The notes under the pieces were generated by a model. It had not been told where the DNA came from. It searched no databases and worked only from the letters and a program-made list of their open reading frames with translations. A stretch of 62,000 nucleotides of DNA from Zygnema cylindricum (lineage: Eukaryota > Streptophyta > Zygnematophyceae > Zygnematales > Zygnemataceae). This document shows, in pieces, positions 40,121 to 51,740 of this stretch. How positions within the stretch are numbered: position 1 is the stretch's first letter; the number at the start of each line of letters is the position of its first letter. The position numbers and the translations under genes are program-made. The stretch lies in assembly GCA_037447655.1 (NCBI GenBank), contig JBBHKE010003190.1, forward strand, positions 117,424 to 179,423, written 5' to 3'.

Positions 40121-41017
40121 AACTCAAAACTCAAACAGGAGACCACTCCACAGAAAGCGGTTAGTAACCAAGAGACGAGCCAAATTTGGTTTAGGATTCG
40201 GCGCTCTTGGTGGAAGGGTAAAATTGGTTCGGGAAGCTCTCCTTGGTGGGCCCGAGTAGGTGAAATAAAAAGTGAAATAAAACAGGCTCATTGGGTGATA
40301 GAAGAAAGATAGTCGAAAACCTTGCGGCCAACTACACGCCAAATTTGGCGCCGGAGACACAAAGAGAAGGCCGAAAAAATTAGTAGGAAACGATGGCCAA
40401 GGCGTCCGTGCCGTCGGCAAAAAAAAAAATTCTCTGAAATACTCGTTAATGGCACGACAAATTGAGTGGTGAAGATAGTAAGAGACGTCCACGAAAAGAA
40501 AAAATGAAATCGGCCGAAATTGGCAGAGTCCATTATGAAAAAACTACACAACGGATGGAGTCAATTCACCCACGAATAAAAAGGTCTTTGGAATTTTTTT
40601 ATGTAGAGTACCTGCACGCCAAACTTGGCGCCAGATACTCAAAGAGAATGTGAAAAAACCCTAAGAGGAAACTATGGCCGAAGCTTCTGGAAACAATTCC
40701 CTCCAATACGAGCCGATCTTACTTAATCTTGATACTTTACTAACTTCTTGCCATCTTGGGCAGCCAAGATGGTAGGAGATGGCCACAAAAGGTAAGAAGG
40801 AAATCGGCCGAAACTGGCAGACTCGATTAATAGAAAACGAGAGAGCGGATGGAGGTAATTTGCTCACCAATAGAAAGAGTTTTAAAAATATATTTTTTTA
40901 AGTACGCGTACGCCAAATTTGACGGCGGATACACGAAGAGACGGTCAAAAAACCCTAGCTGAAAGCCATGGCCGAAGCTTCGAGAAGTCTGCGGCAGAGA
41001 AGCCGAGAAGGTCAGAG
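40121..41017 (-). repeat. LINE 5' region with three tandem monomers (about 280-295 bases each)
   Basis: Blocks beginning CGCCAAATTTGGCG or a variant recur near 40337, 40617 and 40911. Each is followed by AAGAGA..GGAAAC(T/G)ATGGCC and then by ATCGGCCGAAA(T/C)TGGCAGA. This is a head-to-tail monomer array at the expected 5' end of the minus-strand LINE, like promoter monomers of some LINEs. The short reading frames here are not genes. Confidence 0.6.
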
Positions 41018-41358
41018 ACGCAAGTTGAAACGAAACCTTTTTAAGCTAAAGTACTATAAGTCTTGTACCTCATATTAAAACGCACGAAACAAAATTTTGG
41101 TGTCAATGTAAGAATGTTAATTCGTAGATAGTGTGGCTCGATTTTGTCCCGCGTGACGACGCGCAAATTTTTCATTTAATTTCAATTGATATTTTTATGC
41201 CGGTTCGTTTTATTATAGTGTACAAAGTTTATACTGTTTCGTGCGTTCTAATATTTCCGTACAAGACTTGTAGTACTTTAGTTTAAAGAGGTTTCGTTTC
41301 AGTTTGCGTCTAAGTTCAATGTAATGCTTAGACGATTAAATTTCAATTTTGCGGCTAA
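41018..41358. mobile_element. Foldback element FB1, left part with palindromic centre
   Basis: The left arm AGACGCAAGTTGAAACGAAACCT (about 41018-41040) is inverted near 41288-41313, around a centre near 41165. The sequence matches the middle of FB2 (57059-57432). Its outer left arm is missing where it meets the LINE. It continues at 56325-56656. Confidence 0.65.
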
Positions 41359-42071
41359 GGGTATTTTCGTATGTGCTAAAGTTAAAGTTATTTTCTGTCG
41401 TTTTCCTTTATAAATTAGAAAAAAACGAGAAAATCCGCAGCCGTACCAGAAAACAGAAATTGCCACCGTAGAAGTTGCGTTACACTGAAACTTTGTACGT
41501 ACAGTAAGATGTCGTCTAGCGCGATACAATTTGTCGTTTAGCGCATTTCGACCCACTTTCACGTCCTTTCAACACGTTCAAACTTTACATCAAATCACCT
41601 CGTGAGGTGATTTGAAATAAAGTCCGATAAGGTGAGCGAATAGGCAGACATTGTCGCACGTGTCTGAAGTTTTTTACAATTTTTGTGCGCGGAGTACCAA
41701 AAAAAAAACACTGCACGTTTCCAGCCTGTGCGTAATGTTTTGCGTGCGCTTATTTCCGTAGAGGGGCCGTCTATCTCAAAAACACGTGTCTTCACTCATA
41801 CGGCGTATGAAAAATATTTGCCACCTGTCGGCAAGTGGGAAGACGAAAAACGAAACCGCAAATTCTGTGCGACATCGAAAGGTATTTTAGGGTTTTGACA
41901 CGTCGACAATATGGCGTACTGACATTACGAAGTCACAAAAACTGTACAGCGTGCGGAGAAACGCATCAAATTGAAGGCGAGTGGAATTTTTGCCTCAATT
42001 TATGTACCACTTCATCTGTCACAATTTTTCGTACACATCTACGTGAGTCACTTTTTTAAGTGACAAGTTAT
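41359..42071. mobile_element. MITE-like element in FB1, left part
   Basis: Begins GGGTATTTTCGTATGT; the inverted end ACATGCGAAAGTACCC is at 56309-56324. It is flanked by TAA (41356-41358 and 56325-56327). A 3-base TAA duplication and GGG-start inverted ends fit PIF/Harbinger-type MITEs. It holds a palindrome CAAATCACCTC-GT-GAGGTGATTTG at about 41592-41615. No transposase frame. Split by the E2-E3 array at 42071. Confidence 0.55.
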
Positions 42072-43318
42072 TGAAATTCTATGGGCTCCATTGCCACACA
42101 GAATTCGCAGGTCCAAAGGAAGCTAATCTAGATAGTGCCGACTCCAAGTTTATATAAACCCAAATGATTGACCCCTTGACAATTAGAACCCCATGGTAGC
42201 TTCACCCCTGTGAAATAAGACTTTCTGTGTGCTCAGTTCCACCACAGAATGCAAAGTTAGAATATGTGATTTGGACACATTCACCCACTTTGACTTTCCC
42301 TTAGAAATGCAGCCACCCAGGCAGGCAAAAACTCTGACCGACTACACCCCTGTGTAGCTTGGACTCCCCTGAGTCCGCAGCAAAAAGAATCACTGAATTT
42401 GGTCAACTGAATTGATAGTTATGGCTGGCCAAAGTTTGCCATTTATACAAGGTGCTCTCTGGGAGAGGCAGCTACCTACCAGAAATATTCTAAGTCCTAA
42501 ACCCCTCTCTAAACCCTCTAGTACTGAGGTACGGACCAATCACATTACTGTATAGTACATAAAGGTACAAATGCCGGTGTACCTTTTGTACGGACATCGT
42601 ACGACATGGCTAATAAGTCAACAAATGTCCTATCCGGATTCGTTCTTGTATTCTCCGGAATTCCTGCCTCCAAATCTTATCTTTCCACGTGGCGCCAGGT
42701 CATGCCGCGTCAGAAAAACGGTACCGTACAAGAAAGTACAAGTGCCGGAGTACTTTCTGTACGTACATTGTACGATGTCGCCATAGTGCGACATTTGTCA
42801 CTCCCGGATTTGTTTTATGCCGTTCCGGAAATTCCGGAATCGCGTACGATGTTGCCACGTGTCATCCGGAGTGGCGGCATGTGCAAACTGCCAAATTTTC
42901 CTTTCCGCGATGTCGGCGCTTACCACGGCCGTCCGATTTACATCGTAACTAAAACGGACCGTCGAAATAAATGTCCGTACTATTTATTTCGTCTGGTGCT
43001 AAAAGTACAACTGTTTCTATGCCCTGAATACCGCAATCCAGTTAAATGGAATTCCCTACCTGTAACTATATAAATATCTATCAAACCCTATATGTACTAG
43101 CACTAGTCCTAGACTAAATGGACAAAGCTAACGTCTACGGGACGGTTCACCGACGGTAGGTACCAGGATCAATTCCTGGGTCCGTCAAATACCATTTTGG
43201 TAAACATACCTATATTATCTATTCCTGTCTCTCTGGAGAGCTTAGGCAGCCATGGCTCTAGCTCCCTCTCCAGCCTTCAGTGACTACGACAAGTGTGGGG
43301 GCTTGGAGAAGGGAGTTA
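42072..43318 (-). repeat. E2 3' LTR, larger part
   Basis: E-type LTR ending, on the minus strand, at TTTCA (42072). It has the tRNA-like unit on the plus strand (43104-43188; CCAGG-ATCAATT-CCTGG with CATTTTGG beyond), GTAC clusters and CCACGTGGCGCCAGG. It is interrupted at AGTTA by element F; the remaining 63 bases are at 49777-49839. Confidence 0.9.
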
Positions 43319-44367
43319 TGAAACTCTGAGACCTCCATAAGTCCTCAGAGTGGACAGCTTCCAAGAAGCCTCTAGGATAATCTTGATCCCTTTGTGTTTT
43401 AGCAAAATAACTGCCACCCTGGCAAACAAAAAACCCTGAATACCTTCACCCGTGTGAAGGCAAGGCTCCCCTGAGTTGATAGCAAAAAGAATCTCTGAAT
43501 TTGCTCCCCTGAGCAGTAAGTTATGGAGGGTCAAAGTTGACCTTTTGTACAGGAGCTCTCTGGGAGAGAGGGTCCTATCTTCTAATTTTTCTAAGTCCTA
43601 TCTCTCTCACAGACTCTATCTAATGATGTACGGAACCAATCAGATTTCAGTTCCGTACGTAAAAGTACAACTGCCGGTGTACTTTTATGTACGGATATTG
43701 TACGATATGGCCTAAATGTCCACACGTGGAGTATCCGGATTCGCTCCTTAAATCCTCGGAGATGCCGCGCTCCAATGTTACATCGCCACGTGTCATCCGA
43801 TGTGGCGCTGCCCACAAACCGCCGAATTCTCCTTCCGCGATCTCGGCGCAATTTCCGGCCGTCCGATTAAACTCGTTTTTGATCGTAGCCGTAATAAATA
43901 CATGCGCGGTATTTGTTTCGCTTCCGAAATCAATGCGCGGTATTGATTTCATATCCGTACCGCAATTCGTACTTTTACAATTCCATATCTATGTGTCCCG
44001 TAAATAGTTATAGTTAAATGAATTATCCTACGTGTATCTGTTTAATTAATTATCGTACTGTATATTACGCATCAGTACCTCTAGACTTAACGGCTAAGGC
44101 TACCGGTTATCTCCTAGCTGTCGGCCGGCAGGGTACCAGGATCAAATCCTGCCGCCGGCATATATCTTTTAGTAATTAATCCATAGACTAATATAAATTT
44201 CCCGTAAACCTGAGGATAGCTTAGGTAGCCATGGCTCTAGCTTCCTCTCCAATTTCTCAGTGACTGCGACAAGTTTGAGAGTTGGAGAGAGAAGTTAGAG
44301 GTAGACTGCCTCGGCTTCTTTGTTTCTATTTAGACCTAGAAAATACTTAAAACCATTAATTTCTACA
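43319..44367 (-). repeat. Element F 3' LTR
   Basis: The minus strand begins TGTAGAAATTAATGG after the polypurine tract. The tRNA-like unit on the plus strand is at 44076-44160: TAGACTTAACGG A-box-like, CCAGGATCAAATCCTG T arm and ATCTTTTAG terminator. GTAC cluster at 43655-43715. TACAAAAGG is in the TATA position. Confidence 0.92.
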
Positions 44368-44379
44368 CTCCCCTTATTT

Positions 44380-45011
44380 TCTAGTCAATCTTTAATTTCA
44401 GACCACACTTCTCCCTGCAGAAAATTAGCTTAGGGGAAGGCACAGGTTTGGTCATCATATCTGCTACCATCTCACTATCTGGCCTGTACTCTAAAACTGA
44501 TTATTTTGTTTTCTACTTTTTCTCTAACAAAGCTGAGTCTGATGTCCATGTGTTTGGCTTTAAAATGATGTTTAGGATTGGCAGAAATAGCGATTGCTGC
44601 CTGATTATCACAAAATATTTTCTGCACACCACTCTTAAGGTGACCAAGCTCACCAAGCAAAGACTTGACCCACATCAATTCTTTTACAGCAGAGCAAGAG
44701 GCCATATACTCAGCCTCCATGGTGGACTGAGCAATAACCTTTTGTTGTTTGCTACTCCAACAGCAAGCCCCATCACCCACATATAATACATATCCAGAAG
44801 TGCATCTCCTCATCGGAGCATCACCATAACTGGCATCACTCCAAGTGGTGATGTCAGTATTCTCCCCACCCAAATGCAACCATAGATCCCTAGTTCCTAT
44901 CAAGTATCTAAGGACTCTCTTAGTTGCCTCCCAATCCTTCTTAGTGGGAGCATTTAAACTTCTACTCAGCACTCCTACAGCTGCAGCTAAATCCGGCCGA
45001 GTAGAATTCAT
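44380..45011 (-). pseudogene. Element F RNase H
   Basis: The frame 45011-44475 reads NSTRPDLAAAVGVLSRSLNAP, TTWSDASYGD, GACCWSSKQQKVIAQSTMEAEY, FCDNQAAIAISANPKHHFKAKH and VREKVENKII. One frameshift then changes the last 30 codons; DMMTKPVPSPKLIF is legible in another frame. A frameshift near 45008 separates it from RT. Confidence 0.88.
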
Positions 45012-45760
45012 AAAATAGATAGACTTCCCACTACTTGCCTGTAAGGAATAGTCTGCATGAACTTCTGTTCATCAGGAGATAATACCTCGTCTAAGACTAT
45101 GACTCTTTCTTCCTCACTCCCCTCACTTCCCTTCTTTAACTCCATTGGAGTTGTACAACTATTAGCTTTATCCATTTGAAATTTTTCAAGCATGTTCCCT
45201 ATTGCTTCCTTTTGAGTCAATCTTATAATTTTCCTTTTCCTGTCTCTCTCTACTTGAATTCCCAAAATATATCTTGCTTCTCCCATATCCTTCATTTCAA
45301 ATCTCCCCTTAAGATCGGTTTTCAGTTTGTTAATTTTTTTCATTGATTTACTTAAAACAAGCAAATCATCAACATAAATTGCAATAAATATAAGACCTTC
45401 CTGATCTTCGAAAACATAGATTGAGTGATCTGAGCTGATCCGAATATATCCCAGACCGGTAAGAAACTCATCAAGCTTCTTATTCCATTGTCGAGGTGTC
45501 TGTTTCAAACCATAAAGAGATTTAATCAGCCGGCATACCTTACTCTCCTCTCCTTCCTCCACAAAACCTTCGGGTTGTCGCATGAAGATCTCCTCTTCCA
45601 ATTCTCCATGCAAAAAGGCTGTCTTGATGTACATCTGATGCACTTCCATGTCTTCCGCCGCTGCTAAACTGAGAAGTATGCGGACGGAGGGAAATCTGAC
45701 CACCGGGGCAAAGGTTTCCTCGTAGTCAATTCCTTCCTTTTGTGTAAATCCCCTTTGCCA
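45008..45760 (-). pseudogene. Element F reverse transcriptase
   Basis: Open for about 231 codons: VRFPSVRILLSLAAAEDMEVHQMYIKTAF, YGLKQTPRQWNKKLDEFL, IYVDDLLVLSKSMKKI (catalytic DD present), ARYILGIQVERDR, LTQKEAIGNML. Frameshifts stand at its start near 45740 and at its end. The Asp of HQMDIKTAF is Tyr here. Confidence 0.88.
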
Positions 45761-47973
45761 CTAATCTAGCCTTGTAGCGCTCGATTGTGTTATCTGGGTT
45801 CAGTTTTAGTTTGAAAACCCACTTACAACCGATTGGTTTTCGGTTAGGTGGACAGTCCACCAGCTCCCAAGTATCGACTGCCATGATTGAAGCCATCTCC
45901 TCATTGATGGCTGTCTTCCATCGGTTTCTTTCTGGACAAGTCATCGCCTCTCCATAAGTTTGAGGTTCATCTTGATGAGATAGTTTAGTAACCTTGTTAA
46001 TAACCTGTTTTGCTTGCAGTCTTTTGCTACTTCTCCTCCCCCCCTCAAAATCTGAGGCCGGAATAGATGGTTCTCGTGGATTCTTTCGAACAAACTCGAC
46101 TTCTCCCCCTATCCCTTGATTCCGAATCAATTTCCACCACGTCTTCCGCTTCGAGTAGAGTTGTCACTGGAGTTTCCACAGCCGAGTCCTTTTCTGTCTG
46201 ATTTGTACCTGCAAGAATGTCATCTTCTCTAAAACCTGGGTAGTTAGGAAGCTCAAAGTCATCGGAATTTTCTGACTCAAATCTGACTTTTACTGACTTC
46301 GTATATTTGAAGGGATCCACAGACTTTCCTTCATCCATAACTACTAGATGCTTTACTAAGATTATATCTTCCCTTTTTAGATCATAAACTCTATATCCTT
46401 TAACATCTTCATCATATCCTAATAAGTATCCCGGTTTTCCTTTAGGATCTAGCTTCCAATTGGACCGATCAGTATCTAGACTGAACACTTGACTGCCGAA
46501 AACCTTTAAGTGAGATAAGTCTGGTTTCCGGCCTGTCCATCTCTCATAAGGTGTTTGATCTTTTATAGCTGAAGTAAGAACTCTATTCTTGAGGTAATTA
46601 GCACAGTTCATAGCTTCTGCCCAAAACCTTTTTCCTATCTTTTTATCTGACAACATACTTCTAGCACTATCACTTAGTGTTCTATTTAACCTTTCAGCTA
46701 CCCCATTCTGTTCCGGATTTTCTGGAACTGTCTTTTGGTGTTGAACCCCATCTTCCCTCAGAAAATCCTCAAACTGGTTAGAAGTATACTCTCCACCATT
46801 GTCACTCCTTACTCTCTTGATTGGAGTTTCATGGAGTTTTTCGTTCCATGCTTTATATTGTCTGAAGCAATCCTCAGCTTCGGCCTTGTTTTTCAAAAAA
46901 TATACCCGGGAATACCGAGACCAATCATCAGTTATAGTCATCATAAATCTCTTCCCCCCCGGTGAGGGCACTTTAGCCGGTCCCCAAATATCTGTGTGTA
47001 CTAGATCTAGAATTTTTTCTCCCTTATAGGTGGCTGATTTAGGAAAGGGTAATCTGTGTGCTTTACCTTGAGCACATCCACTACAATATCTTATATCATC
47101 ACTCTCACTGAACTGAATCCCTTCCACCACTCCCATCTTTTTTATCTCTCTTAACTTATCTAGATTCACATGCCCAAGCCTCTTATGCCACATCATAATA
47201 TCATGAACACCAGCGTAATAAAGTTTTTTCTTTTCATTACTTAAGATCAGCCTAAACATCCCATGGCTACCTTTCTCAGCAATGAAATAGACATCATCCT
47301 CAAAACTAGCAGTAAAGACTCCTTCCCTAGTGCTAGTAAAAAAACCTTTATCATCTAATACTGACGTGGAGATAAGATTTTTGTTCAGCTCCGGAATAAA
47401 CAATACATCGGAGAATGTTAATATGGATGCCTTTCCTTCTACTAACACTTTCAGATCTACCGATCCTACAAGAGTAGTGGTGACTATCCTCCCATCCCCG
47501 TACTCTATCTCTACGGTGGGAATCTTTCTTATCTTAGTGAACAGGTGCCTATCCTTACACATGTGCATGGAGGCACCTGAATCTATGATCCAGCCTGCTT
47601 CACCTTTCAATCCACCGTAAGCACATTTCTGCCTTCGTGGAATTTCAACCTCATTTTTCGCCTCCAACTCCTCATCCAAAAGGAGCTCATCGTCCTCGTC
47701 CTCGGATTCCGCCTCAAGTACCTGTGTGACAAGGGCCTTTTTCTTTCCTCTCGGGGTACCACCGGTCTGCCCCTCCTTTAATCGAAGCTCGGTTAGCTTA
47801 GTGCACTCTGCCATATAGTGCCCCGGTTTCTTACAAAAATGACATAAACCTTTGGGAGCCCTTGGTTCGAATTCCTCGGCCTGTTTTTTCTGCTCCCTAC
47901 CCCCATAGTTTCCGACCGGTTTTTCGAGAATCCCTGTTCCTCCAATCAGTGGCTGTTGCCAAGGCTTGGCCAC
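45726..47973 (-). pseudogene. Element F Gag C-terminus, protease and integrase
   Basis: The long frame 47973-46045 (642 codons) contains the zinc knuckle CHFCKKPGHYMAEC, the acidic LLLDEELEAKNEVEIPRRQKC segment, the protease AGWIIDSGASMHMC, the finger WHKRLGHVNLDKLREI...CSGCAQGK, and the integrase triad in LDLVHTDIWGP, VRSDNGGEYT and EQNGVAERLNRTL. It ends with a GYDEDVKGYRVYDL C-terminal block and the linker. A frameshift near 46090 leads to 46130-45726, with SKRLQAKQ and the RT entry TWELVDCPPNRKPIGCKWVFK. Confidence 0.9.
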
Positions 47974-48059
47974 TCTTTCCTCCCCTTCGGATCTCGATTG
48001 TATTCTCTTGAACTAGAATCATCCCTACCACTGAGTTCCATATCCACCTTGAGTCAGGC

Positions 48060-48743
48060 AAGTCCTACACACGGTAAACTATGTTCACGAACTCATCAGG
48101 TAACTTCATCAGTAAACAGTTAACCTTTTCTTTTTCACTAAAATCTTTTCCCGCACTGTTGTAGCTCCATGAAGAGTGTAGCAAGCTCATTGCAAAAATC
48201 CAACATATTTCCCCCTTTATATACATACTCCTTAACTTTCTGATCAGCCAACTGTTGTTGCTGAATCGTACCACTTCGGTACATCTCTATGAGAGCCATC
48301 CAAAGATCGGATGCCCTTTCTACCTGCAAATGAGGACATGCAAGTCCTTGAGTGAGATGGCGTAGGATGAAGTGCTTTGCCGCCATATTGTTGAAGTCCC
48401 AGGTTTCAGTATCATTCTCCTCGTTCCTCGGAATAGGTGACATGAACGTCGAACCAGTTGCTATTGGTGTGGTCGTCTCCTTCTCCTTTCCTTTGTCCAC
48501 CACCTCTCCTTCTTTTGTTTCCTCCGTTGAAGGTGGATCCTCTTTCCTGGTGAATCTGGTTCCTCCAAACCCTGGAGGAATTCCAAGACTTGATGGACGC
48601 CCCAACCGTCCACTCACTATCCCCCAAAATCTTTTTTCGCATAGAGCTCCTATCATCATACTTTCCCAGTATATGAAGCCAGTTCCATTAAAGATTGGTA
48701 CCCTAGAGGGTGGGCCCATAACCTGAAACTCTGAGACCTCCAT
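48060..48743 (-). pseudogene. Element F Gag N-terminal part
   Basis: Starts at the LTR-internal ATG (MEVSEFQVMGPPSRVPIFNG), then GIPPGFGGTRFTRKE, NDTETWDFNNMAAKHFILRHLTQGL and YVYKGGNMLDFCNELATLFMEL. A one-base frameshift near 48155 shifts to 48274-48065 (SAGKDFSEKEKVNCLLMKLPDEF). A further shift near 48000 joins the zinc-knuckle frame. Confidence 0.88.
48709..48723 (-). other. Primer-binding site, element F
   Basis: Minus-strand GGTTATGGGCCCACC directly after the 5' LTR. Confidence 0.85.
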
Positions 48744-49771
48744 AAGTCCTCAGAGTGGACAGCTTCCAAGAAGCCTCTAGGATAATCTTGACCCCTTTGT
48801 GTTTTAGCAAAATAACTGCCACCCTGGCAAACAAAAAACCCTGAATACCTTCACCCCTGTGAAGGCAAGACTCCCCTGAGTTGATAGCAAAAAGAATCTC
48901 TGAATTTGCTCCCCTGAGCAGTAAGTTATGGAGGGTCAAAGTTGACCTTTTGTACAGGAGCTCTCTGGGAGAGAGGGTCCTATCTTCTAATTTTTCTAAG
49001 TCCTATCTCTCTCACAGACTCTATCTACTGATGTACGGAACCAATCAGATTTCAGTTCCGTACGTAAAAGTACAACTGCCGGTGTACTTTATGTACGGAT
49101 ATTGTACGATATGGCCTAAATGTCCACACGTGGAGTATCCGGATTCGCTCCTTAAATCCTCGGAGATGCCGTGCTCCAATGTTACATCGCCACGTGTCAT
49201 CCGATGTGGCGCTGCCCACAAACCGCCGAATTCTCCTTCCGCGATCTCGGCGCAATTTCCGGCCGTCCGATTAAACTCGTTTTTGATCGTAGCCGTAATA
49301 AATACATGCGCGGTATTTGTTTCGCTTCCGAAATCAATGCGCGGTATTGATTTCATATCCGTACCGCAATTCGTACTTTTACAATTCCATATCTATGTGT
49401 CCCGTAAATAGTTATAGTTAAATGAATTATCCTACGTGTATCTGTTTAATTAATTATCGTACTGTATATTACGCATCAGTACCTCTAGACTTAACGGCTA
49501 AGGCTACCGGTTATCTCCTAGCTGTCGGCCGGCAGGTACCAGGATCAAATCCTGCCGCCGGGCATATATCTTTTAGTAATTAATCCATAGACTAATATAA
49601 ATTTCCCGTAAACCTGAGGATAGCTTAGGTAGCCATGGCTCTAGCTTCCTCTCCAATTTCTCAGTGACTGCGACAAGTTTGAGAGTTGGAGAGAGAAGTT
49701 AGAGGTAGACTGCCTCGGCTTCTTTGTTTCTATTTAGACCTAGAAAATACTTAAAACCATTAATTTCTACA
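48724..49771 (-). repeat. Element F 5' LTR
   Basis: Duplicate of 43319-44367. tRNA-like unit on the plus strand at 49481-49565. The start-codon hairpin has CTCTGAG/CTCAGAG arms around the gag ATG. Confidence 0.93.
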
Positions 49772-49776
49772 AGTTA

Positions 49777-49839
49777 GAGGCAGACTGCCTCTACTCTTTT
49801 CTATCTAACAAAGACCTAGAAAATACCCAAATATCAACA
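49777..49839 (-). repeat. E2 3' LTR, remaining 63 bases
   Basis: Head of the E-type LTR (minus-strand TGTTGATATTTGGG) directly preceded on that strand by the polypurine tract CTAGAAAATAAGGGGAG. Confidence 0.9.
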
Positions 49840-49867
49840 CTCCCCTTATTTTCTAGTCTATTTCCTT

Positions 49868-51740
49868 TCAACTCTTACAAACAAAATAAACAAAACACTC
49901 CCTCCCCTTTTTCCTTTTTCTTTTCTTTTTCCTTTTATATAACTTAAGAAATATGCTCTCGTATTTAAAACACTGCATTAGATGAAATGAAATTATAATT
50001 GCATCACACATTTCATTTAGCATCCCACTTATCATAAATCCGAGCAAAGATTTTATCCACCTTATCTCTTTTCTATCCACACTAAATCCACTTTCCCTCT
50101 TGCAATTCAAACAACCAGCCCCATCTCCAATCTGCAACACACATCTTGAGGCTAACCCTTTTACAGGCACACCTTCATAAATGTCATCACTCCCTTTAGT
50201 GATGTCAAACCCATTACCCCCAAAACATGAACTTTCCTCGCTCTCTCCCATGGATTTCTTTCCACTCTCACTTTCTAAATTTATTCCCAATAAATATTTC
50301 TCCTCCCCTAAACCTTTCATTAAATATTCCTCTTCTTCCTTTAAAACTCCTAGTTTCACTTCTCCCCTTTCCTCGGAATCCGTTGAAGTATCCTTTTCCG
50401 ACCAGTTTTCTTTTTCCAAAATATCTATAAAATTCTCCTCATTATTTTTATTTTTCCCTTTTTCAATAATTGATCCTAGATCCGACTTACTCATTTCTAA
50501 GTCATACTTTCTACACTCCTTGGCATCCACATCATGTCTAACTCCCTCAAGTACCTCCCTTCCCTTTACTTCTCTAATACCTCCAAAAGCACACTGTTGT
50601 CTTCGTGGAATTTCCGTGTACTTTTCTTTCTTCTCCATTCTACCGATGTGAAGAAGCTCCAAAACTTTTTCATCCTCTTTCTCCTCTTCCCCTTCTTCCT
50701 CCTCATTCACACTCCAACTTCTAAGTTCTTCCAAACGAGGACACTCCTCCATATAGTGACCCGGTTTCCTACAAGCGAAGCAAACCCTTGTTTCAAAGCT
50801 CCCCTTTCTTTTCCTCTCCTTCTCTTTCCACCAAAGTTCCGATAAGGTTTACCTTTGTCTTTCTTCCTCTCATCACGCTTCCGCTCGTCACCGCCATTCC
50901 TCTCATCACGCTTCCGCCAATCACCACCAGCTGTAAATGCAGTCACCCTTTCACTTCCCCTACGAAGCTCCAAAGTGCTTTCCCTCACAAGTATTATCCC
51001 CATGGTAACGCTCCAAGTCCACGAGGAGCCATCCATTTCCTGCATACGGTAAATGATGTCTTCGTACTCATCCGGGAGTTTCATTATTAGAGTATTAATC
51101 TTTCTCTCCTCAGATTCTACATATCCCGCACTAGCAAGCTCAACATATAATGCAGCAATATCATTGCAAAACTCTATCATGCTACCGCCTTTATAAACAT
51201 AGGCCTCTATTTCTTGTTTCACTAATTGCTGCCTCTGTATAGTCTCACTCTTATAAATCTGAATTAGTGCTTCCCATATTTTTGAAGACTTGGTTAGACT
51301 TAAAAGAGTGATAGCTATGGACTTAGACACATATCTAAGTATGAGATGTTTTGCTATAGTGTTTTTATAATCCCATATTTTTCTATCATTTTCTTCAGTT
51401 TTAATCCCTACAAGTGGTACCATAGCCGAGAGCCTAGCTCCCCTCACCATAGGTGTCCCTTTTTCCTTCTCCCCTATTTCCCCATCCACGGAAAGATTCT
51501 TCCCTTCACCTTCCGTTGCATCTGAGCTCCGGATGATATTCTGGGCAGCCTCAGATGAATCTCCATAGTAAGCTCCTCCAAAGCCAGGTGGCGGACATCT
51601 CACTTGTCCCGAAACAATCCCCATAAGTGCTTCTCGAAAAGCAATCCCGCCATTGTAAACTCCCAATAAGTGAAGTCTGTTCCATCAAACATAGGCACCC
51701 TAGATGGTGGGCCCATAACCTGAAATTCTATGGGCTCCAT
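49868..51740 (-). pseudogene. E2 Gag-like protein with RT/RNase H remnant
   Basis: Same protein as in E1 and E3. It starts in the LTR (MEPIEFQVMGPPSRVP). One base is missing near 51618, and another near 50787 just before the zinc knuckle (CFACRKPGHYMEEC lies in the next frame), so it has two frameshifts and no long stop-free protein. The downstream part (50752-49868) is open to the usual end. Confidence 0.85.
51706..51720 (-). other. Primer-binding site, E2
   Basis: Minus-strand GGTTATGGGCCCACC beside the shared middle LTR. Confidence 0.83.

Larger units (their letters stand above)
43319..49771 (-). mobile_element. Element F: Ty1/copia retrotransposon, lightly damaged
   Basis: LTRs of 1049 (43319-44367, 3') and 1048 bases (48724-49771, 5'), nearly identical; target duplication AGTTA at 43314-43318 and 49772-49776. 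The full gag-pol has only a few single-base frameshifts. It is the youngest layer of this nest, inside the E2-E3 array. Confidence 0.95.

Noticed and set aside
42571-43073. Frames of 70-155 codons in E-type LTRs (also 27263, 30500, 52220, 55414)
   Set aside because: They occur in every E LTR copy with frames differing by single-base indels, as expected for non-coding sequence.
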